Assembly: GCA_964475145.1 (NCBI GenBank)
Contig: CAYYVK010000014.1
Span: 1-17,899 of the forward strand
DNA length: 17,899 nucleotides
Direction of reading: 5' to 3'
DNA from: CAYYVK01 sp964475145
GTDB taxonomy: Archaea > Aenigmatarchaeota > Aenigmatarchaeia > CG10238-14 > SCSR01
Shown here: piece by piece, positions 13,473 through 17,899 of the stretch
Layout of the letters: each line of letters begins with the position of its first letter
Position numbering within the stretch: position 1 is the first letter of the stretch
The notes under the pieces: generated by a model
Databases searched by the model: none
What the model saw: only the letters and a program-made list of their open reading frames with translations
What the model was told of the DNA's origin: nothing
Translations under genes and position numbers: made by a program

Positions 13473-14387
13473 ATGCTAAAAATTCCTGAAAGGCTGGAAA
13501 AGCTCTACAGAAGACAGGGCTACAGGATAGTAGGAAAGCAAAAACATTCAGCTGTAAAAATTTGTCAGTGGACTAAATCTACTTTAAGAGGAGGAGAGCC
13601 TTGCTTCAAACAAAAGTGGTACGGGATTCAGAGCCACAGATGTCTACAATGCACATCTTGGCTTTCATGCTTGAACGATTGTCTCTACTGCTGGAGAAGT
13701 TTCAAAATACCTCTTTCTCTTAAAAAGGTAGACGAACCTTCTGAGCTTATAGATGAAATGATAAAGGAGCAAAGAGCATTACTGAGTGGCTTTAAAGGTA
13801 ACAAGAAGACTGAAAGGAAAAAGTGGGAAGAAGCGCAAAACCCAAATAATGCTGCCCTAAGTTTGATAGGAGAAAGCTTACTCTATCCAAGAATTTCAGA
13901 ATTGTTAAGAGAATTTCACGAAAGAGGTTTCACTTCTTTTTTGGTGACAAAAGGTACTTTACCGGAAAGACTTGCTAGACTAGAAGAAGAACCTACAAAT
14001 CTTTACATTTCCCTTTCTTCACCAGACGAAAAAACTCAAAAATTTTTAGAAAGACCGTTGATTAAAAACGCTTGGAAAAAACAGTTAGAGAGTCTGAAGC
14101 TAATGAATAGTTTTAGCTGTAGGAAGGTAATCAGACTAACTCTTGTGAAAGGGTTTAACATGGAAAAACAAGAAAATTATGCAAGATTGATCTTGATGGC
14201 AGAACCAGACTTTGTAGAGGTTAAGGCTTACATGTGGGTTGGAGAAAGTAGAAACAGACTTCCAGGAAGTGCAATGCCAAGTATGGATGATGTGAGAAGT
14301 TTTGCTGAAGGTTTATCAAAACTGATAGGATATAAAGTAAAAGATGATAATATTCTAAGTAGAGTGGTTTTGTTGAGCAAAAAGTGA
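13473..14387 (+). CDS. taw1: tRNA-Phe 4-demethylwyosine synthase Taw1 (TYW1), radical SAM
   Basis: A 304-residue radical SAM enzyme that converts N1-methylguanosine at position 37 of tRNA-Phe to 4-demethylwyosine using pyruvate. The SAM cluster motif is CLNDCLYC (Cys66, 70, 73). Upstream, Cys31, Cys44 and Cys57 are spaced 13 and 13, the pattern of the second [4Fe-4S] cluster in Taw1; an additional Cys60 is present. SLIGESLLYPRISELL and LVKGFNM are typical of the barrel, and the C-terminal VEVKAYMWVGESRNRL matches the family. Length is slightly short but complete. It heads a plus-strand run with aIF1A 4 bp downstream. Its substrate gene, tRNA-Phe(GAA) with G37, lies about 0.8 kb away on the other strand. 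Confidence 0.95.
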   Translation: MLKIPERLEKLYRRQGYRIVGKQKHSAVKICQWTKSTLRGGEPCFKQKWYGIQSHRCLQCTSWLSCLNDCLYCWRSFKIPLSLKKVDEPSELIDEMIKEQRALLSGFKGNKKTERKKWEEAQNPNNAALSLIGESLLYPRISELLREFHERGFTSFLVTKGTLPERLARLEEEPTNLYISLSSPDEKTQKFLERPLIKNAWKKQLESLKLMNSFSCRKVIRLTLVKGFNMEKQENYARLILMAEPDFVEVKAYMWVGESRNRLPGSAMPSMDDVRSFAEGLSKLIGYKVKDDNILSRVVLLSKK

Positions 14388-14391
14388 TGGT

Positions 14392-14715
14392 ATGGCAAAA
14401 GAGAAACGCCTCACACAAGAAGAGATAGAGATAAGGAAGATTGTTATTCCAAAAGAAGGAGAAGTTCTTGGCGTGATAGAGCAGATGGTAGGCGGTGATA
14501 GAATTAAAGTAAAGTGCGACGATGGTTACACAAGAATTTGTAGAATTCCTGGTAGATTGAGGAAGAGGGTATGGCTAACCGAAGGAGACCTTGTACTGGT
14601 GGCTCCATGGAAGGTACAAAGCAATGAGAGAGGAGATGTAATCTTTAAGTACACAGCAACACAAGCAAACTGGCTGAAGAGAAAAGGTTACGTGAAAACA
14701 ATAAGTATAGAATAA
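14392..14715 (+). CDS. aif1A: Translation initiation factor aIF1A
   Basis: A 107-residue OB-fold factor that binds the A site of the 30S subunit and helps scanning or start selection and subunit joining. Family features are EGEVLGVIEQMVGGDRIKV, followed by CDDGYTRICRIPGRLRKRVWL and EGDLVLVAPWKVQSNERGDV. It ends with the helical tail NWLKRKGYV. The start 4 bp after the taw1 stop and the gatggt element just upstream fit coupled translation. It is followed by the Dim2-type KH gene after 15 bp. In many archaea a Rio1 kinase gene stands between these two; it is absent here. Confidence 0.96.
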   Translation: MAKEKRLTQEEIEIRKIVIPKEGEVLGVIEQMVGGDRIKVKCDDGYTRICRIPGRLRKRVWLTEGDLVLVAPWKVQSNERGDVIFKYTATQANWLKRKGYVKTISIE

Positions 14716-14730
14716 GTTTGCTGGTTTAAG

Positions 14731-15219
14731 ATGATAGAGTTTGTCTCAATCCCAGAACAAAGGATGAAAATTGTTAGCTCTGACAAAAGAATTGTTAAAA
14801 AGTTAGAAGAACTTTCTGGTACACGCATTAAAATAAACAAAACTGTTTGTGTGGACGGAGAAGATCCTGCAGCTGTAATGAGGGTTAGGGATGCTTTGAA
14901 AGCTTTTGGAAGGGGCTTCAGTTTTGAGGATTGCTTAGAGTTACTAAAAGAAAATTATGTTTTAGAAACGATTAGCGTAAAAAGTTTTAGTAAGTCAAAG
15001 AAAAGAAGACTCTCCTTAAAAGGTAGAGTTATAGGTTTTAAAGGTTCAGCTAAAACTAATATAGAAAGATACACAAACACGAAAATTGCAGTATACGGGA
15101 ATACAGTAAGCATAATTGGTGAATGGGAAAATGTTCAAAAAGCGAAGAAGGCAGTAGAAATGCTTTTATCAGGGAAACCGCATAATACTGTTTACATGTT
15201 TTTAGAGGGGAGAATATGA
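14731..15219 (+). CDS. Archaeal Dim2/Pno1-like KH-domain protein (small-subunit rRNA maturation)
   Basis: A 162-residue protein with two KH-like domains, related to eukaryotic Pno1/Dim2, which binds the 3' end of small-subunit rRNA and works with Nob1 and aIF2alpha in archaea. The first KH-like domain (about 1-75) lacks a GxxG loop. The second has GRVIGFKGSAKTNIERYTNTKI (about 98-119, GxxG as GFKG) followed by VSIIGEWENVQKAKKAVEMLL. The gene lies between aIF1A and top6B, the standard archaeal neighbourhood. Its stop overlaps the top6B start by four bases (ATGA), so the two are translationally coupled. Confidence 0.9.
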   Translation: MIEFVSIPEQRMKIVSSDKRIVKKLEELSGTRIKINKTVCVDGEDPAAVMRVRDALKAFGRGFSFEDCLELLKENYVLETISVKSFSKSKKRRLSLKGRVIGFKGSAKTNIERYTNTKIAVYGNTVSIIGEWENVQKAKKAVEMLLSGKPHNTVYMFLEGRI

Positions 15220-16775
15220 GCGTCACCATTACTGCTGAAGAGCTGGGAGAAAAGATAAAAGAAATAAGCATAGCAGAGTTTTTCGAGAAGAACAAACACT
15301 TGCTAGGATATGAAAACCCAACAAGAGCGTTAATAACTGTAGTAAAAGAGGCTGTAGAGAACTCTTTAGACGCTTGTGAAGAGGCAGGAATTTTACCTGA
15401 TATATTTGTATCTTTAAAGGAAGTTGCTCCAGACAGGTTCAAAATAATTGTGGAAGATAACGGGCCAGGAATAATAGAATCTAAAGTTCCTGTAGCTTTT
15501 GCTAAGTTTTTGGTTGGTAGCAAGTTCTATAGACTCAGGCAATCAAGAGGGATCCAAGGTATAGGGATACATGGTGCAGTACTTTATTCACAGCTAACAA
15601 CAGGAAAGCCTGTTAAAGTAATTTCTAGTACTGGTAAGGATATTCATGAATTTGAGCTTATGATCGATGTTTTAAAAAATGAGCCAAAAATAATTTCACA
15701 CAAGAAAGAAAAGAATCCGAAAAAGTGGCATGGTGTTAGAGTAGAGCTAGAGGTAGAAGGGAAGTACGTCCGTGGTTCTCAATCAGTAACGGAATATCTA
15801 AAACAAACTGCCATAGCAAATCCTTTCGCAAAAATAGTTTTCGACGGTCCAGACGGAAAAGTAGTTTTTGAAAGAGGTGCGAAAGAATTACCAAAACAAC
15901 CAAAAGAAATAAAGCCTCATCCTTATGGCGTTGAGTTAGGAATTCTGAGAAGAATGCTTTCAACAACAAAAGCAAGAAATCTTATAGGATTTTTAACTTC
16001 TGAATTTTCTAGAGTTGGCAGAACTTCTGCTGAGCAGATATGCAGATTAGCAAGACTAGAGATTAACAAAAAGCCACATGAGGTAGACCATGAAGAATTA
16101 GAAAGACTGCACAAAGCTATGCAGATGGTAAAGCTTAAACTACCACCAACAGATTGCCTTTCACCTTTAGGAGAAAATCTGATAACAGAAGGATTGAAAA
16201 AGGAGCTGGATGCAGAATATTTTGTTGGAGTAACAAGACCACCATCGGTTTATCGGGGGTACCCTTTTGTTGTGGAGATAGGTCTAGCTTATGGAGGAAA
16301 TTTACCGGTCGATAAGCCGGCAAAGTTGTATAGGTTTGCAAACAAAATTCCTTTACTTTATAATCAATCAGGTTGCGCTCTTACCGAAAGCGTTTGTGAG
16401 GTTGATTGGCGCAGGTATGGCTTTTCTCAGTCAGAAGGTAGCTTACCAGTAGGTCCGTTAGCAATTTTGGTTCATTTTGTTTCTGTCTGGGTACCATTCA
16501 CTTCTGAAGGAAAGCAAGCAATTGCAAACTATCCTGAAATCATGAAAGAAGTTAAGCTTGCCCTGCAAGATGCTGGTAGGAAGCTTGCAAAATATGTGAG
16601 AAAAATTAAAATGATAAAAGAAAGAGAATTAAGAAGAAATATATTCGAACGATATTTACCGATAGTTGCTGAATCTCTTGCAGAACTAACGAACAGAAAG
16701 GCAGAAGAGATTTTAAGTAAACTGAAAAATATGATGAAAGGTGAGAAGGTTGAAGGAGGTACAGAAAAGACTTAA
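15216..16775 (+). CDS. top6B: DNA topoisomerase VI subunit B (GHKL ATPase)
   Basis: A 519-residue ATPase subunit of the type IIB topoisomerase, which passes duplex DNA through a double-strand break to relax or decatenate chromosomes. The GHKL motifs are clear: N box EAVENSLDA (Glu45, Asn49, Asp52), VEDNGPGI (79-86), and the lid SRGIQGIGIHGAVLYSQLTTGKP (110-132). An H2TH region is near 265-330 (SRVGRTSAEQICRLA), and a transducer domain follows. Length is close to the usual ~530. The ATG overlaps the upstream stop as ATGA, and top6A begins within its 3' end, so the subunits are made from one message. Confidence 0.97.
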   Translation: MSVTITAEELGEKIKEISIAEFFEKNKHLLGYENPTRALITVVKEAVENSLDACEEAGILPDIFVSLKEVAPDRFKIIVEDNGPGIIESKVPVAFAKFLVGSKFYRLRQSRGIQGIGIHGAVLYSQLTTGKPVKVISSTGKDIHEFELMIDVLKNEPKIISHKKEKNPKKWHGVRVELEVEGKYVRGSQSVTEYLKQTAIANPFAKIVFDGPDGKVVFERGAKELPKQPKEIKPHPYGVELGILRRMLSTTKARNLIGFLTSEFSRVGRTSAEQICRLARLEINKKPHEVDHEELERLHKAMQMVKLKLPPTDCLSPLGENLITEGLKKELDAEYFVGVTRPPSVYRGYPFVVEIGLAYGGNLPVDKPAKLYRFANKIPLLYNQSGCALTESVCEVDWRRYGFSQSEGSLPVGPLAILVHFVSVWVPFTSEGKQAIANYPEIMKEVKLALQDAGRKLAKYVRKIKMIKERELRRNIFERYLPIVAESLAELTNRKAEEILSKLKNMMKGEKVEGGTEKT

Positions 16776-17826
16776 GGAAAAGATTGGAGAGAAAATTTTG
16801 AAAGATGTGGAAAAGGGAGAAAATCCGTACATAGAAATTCCACTTAGAACTTTAAACAATGTAGTTTATGACTCAAAGACAGGAATGCTTACTCTAGGCG
16901 GAAAATCGGCAAAAAGATTCTTATTCAACATAGCTCATGCAAAAAAATTTACCCAAACTCTGATGGTTTCTGCATTTTGCAACCAACTACTTAAAGAAAA
17001 TTTGCACACAAGCTTAAGAGATATGTTCTATGCTTTGAAAAGAACCTTCCCAAACTCAAACGAAAATACTTTCGAAGAAGAAAACGAAAGCAATGCAGTT
17101 CTAGTCGATTTAGAAGTTGCGCTAGATGTGCTAAGAGAACAACTTCATCTAAACGCAGACGTGAGAGGAAGGGTTGTTGGAAACGTTGTGATAAAAGATG
17201 GTAGGGATTTAATTAATTGGGCTAAGTTAGGGTCAGGTGGGTGGGCAATTCCAAGTAATGTTGAAGATATAGAATTTAAAAAAGTTGATGCGGACTGGAT
17301 ACTTTGCGTCGAAAAAAACGCAGCATTTGAAAGGTTGCACGAAGATAAATTTTGGCAAAAGCATAATTGTATCCTTTTAACTACACAGGGGCAACCTGCA
17401 AGAGGGGCAAGAAGGTTGTTACAAAGGTTGTCAACAGAATTTAAATTGCCAGTTTATGTAGCTACTGATGCAGACAGTTTCGGTTGGTATATCTATTCAG
17501 TCATAAAGTATGGAAGTATTTCGTTAGCTCATGTGTCTGAAAGATTAGGCACACCTACCGCAAAGTTCTTAGGGTTGACAATCAGTGACATAGACGAATT
17601 TAAACTGCACAATTTTACGATTAAAGCAACTGAGCAAGACATAAAAAGAGCAGAAGAATTGATGAACTATGAGTGGTTCAAATCAAAAGATTGGCAAAGA
17701 GAATTAAGGCTAATGGTAGAAAGAAAAATTAAAGCAGAGTTGGAAGCTTTGTCTGGTAGAGGATTAAAGTTTATGACAGAAGTTTATTTACCAACAAAAC
17801 TCAAAGAGAAAAAGTTTTTAGATTAA
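16741..17826 (+). CDS. top6A: DNA topoisomerase VI subunit A (Spo11-like cleavage subunit)
   Basis: A 361-residue cleavage subunit homologous to Spo11. The 5Y-CAP domain has LRDMFYALK, with Tyr97 as the nucleophile that bonds covalently to DNA. The Toprim domain supplies the magnesium ligands Glu191 (CVEKNAAF) and Asp243/Asp245 (ATDADSFGWYIYSVIKYGS). The usual DADPxG is DADSFG here. No ATG fits the N-terminus: GTG at 16741 or TTG at 16750 are the options, giving a 35-bp or 26-bp overlap with top6B. AAAGGTGA just upstream suits the TTG. It ends 26 bp before the tRNA-Thr gene. Confidence 0.95.
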   Translation: MRRLKEVQKRLKEKIGEKILKDVEKGENPYIEIPLRTLNNVVYDSKTGMLTLGGKSAKRFLFNIAHAKKFTQTLMVSAFCNQLLKENLHTSLRDMFYALKRTFPNSNENTFEEENESNAVLVDLEVALDVLREQLHLNADVRGRVVGNVVIKDGRDLINWAKLGSGGWAIPSNVEDIEFKKVDADWILCVEKNAAFERLHEDKFWQKHNCILLTTQGQPARGARRLLQRLSTEFKLPVYVATDADSFGWYIYSVIKYGSISLAHVSERLGTPTAKFLGLTISDIDEFKLHNFTIKATEQDIKRAEELMNYEWFKSKDWQRELRLMVERKIKAELEALSGRGLKFMTEVYLPTKLKEKKFLD

Positions 17827-17852
17827 TCTTTAAATTATAAAATTAAAAAGAT
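17827..17852 (+). promoter_or_regulatory. Probable promoter of tRNA-Thr
   Basis: The 26-bp spacer contains tttaaattataaaattaaa, an A+T run starting about 23 bp before the tRNA 5' end. Position and composition fit an archaeal TATA element, although a run of this length cannot be assigned to a single box. Confidence 0.35.
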
Positions 17853-17899
17853 GCCCTGGTAGCTCAGTTGGTAGAGCACCTGACTTGTACCTGATAGTT
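17853..17899 (+). tRNA. tRNA-Thr(TGT), 5' part, cut by window end, probably with intron at 37/38
   Basis: Visible parts are acceptor 5' strand GCCCTGG, TA, D-stem GCTC/GAGC with loop AGTTGGTA, then A26, anticodon-stem 5' strand CCTGA and loop CTTGTA. This gives anticodon TGT (Thr) and A37. The bases after A37 (CCTGATAGTT) do not begin with an expected A38 and stem strand TCAGG, so an intron probably starts here at the canonical site. Reading the loop one base later would give GTA (Tyr), but that shifts the anticodon stem out of register with the D-arm. Confidence 0.85.

Noticed and set aside
1..17899. CRISPR array, insertion sequence or phage module
   Set aside because: No regularly spaced direct repeats, transposase motifs or phage genes were seen by eye; the only mobile element supported is the intein.

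Overview
The window is archaeal. It encodes SRP54, the tRNA pseudouridine synthase Pus10, ribosomal proteins L21e and S17e, RNA polymerase subunit F (Rpb4), elongation factor aEF-1beta, an archaeal tyrosyl-tRNA synthetase, the tRNA-splicing endonuclease EndA, the wyosine enzyme Taw1, aIF1A, an archaeal Dim2/Pno1-like KH protein and both subunits of topoisomerase VI. The DNA is A+T-rich, intergenic gaps are short with TATA-like boxes close to start codons, and three tRNA genes carry or appear to carry introns. The lineage cannot be fixed from this sequence; the reduced versions of normally conserved clusters and the irregular tRNA introns would suit a DPANN-type archaeon, but that is inference. 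A run of 100 N (2559-2658) marks an assembly gap, so order across it is not certain.

Layout. Positions 1-1652 (minus strand): a truncated multi-pass membrane protein and a lipoprotein rich in N-glycosylation sequons, divergent from a coiled-coil protein of unknown function (1713-2513). After the gap come a small unknown protein and then a co-directional information-processing block, srp54 - pus10 - rpl21e - rpoF - DUF655 (3137-8683). SRP54 is interrupted exactly inside its GTP-binding P-loop by a 584-residue intein that keeps splicing motifs and a LAGLIDADG endonuclease. Positions 8680-9364 (minus): a small membrane protein, aEF-1beta, and a 52-residue four-CxxC zinc protein. A tRNA-Arg(GCG) with a 12-nt intron lies at 9408-9493 on the plus strand. 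The next minus-strand unit reads tRNA-Phe - endA - rps17e - pilin-like secreted protein - tyrS (12695 down to 9504). A family 2 glycosyltransferase (minus) is divergent from taw1 - aIF1A - dim2 - top6B - top6A (13473-17826, plus). The window ends inside a tRNA-Thr(TGT) that appears to have an intron.

The strongest theme is tRNA-Phe biology. The tRNA-Phe(GAA) gene contains two non-canonical introns, 30/31 (16 nt) and 59/60 (15 nt). Each folds into a bulge-helix-bulge motif whose predicted cuts restore a perfect anticodon stem and a consensus T-loop. Ten nucleotides downstream on the same strand begins endA, the gene for the enzyme that should remove them, and this EndA has alanine in place of the catalytic lysine. 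Taw1, which modifies G37 of tRNA-Phe, and Pus10, which modifies T-loop positions 54/55 in archaeal tRNAs, are also in the window. The other prominent signal is the SRP54 intein, which makes the protein-targeting GTPase inactive until it is spliced.
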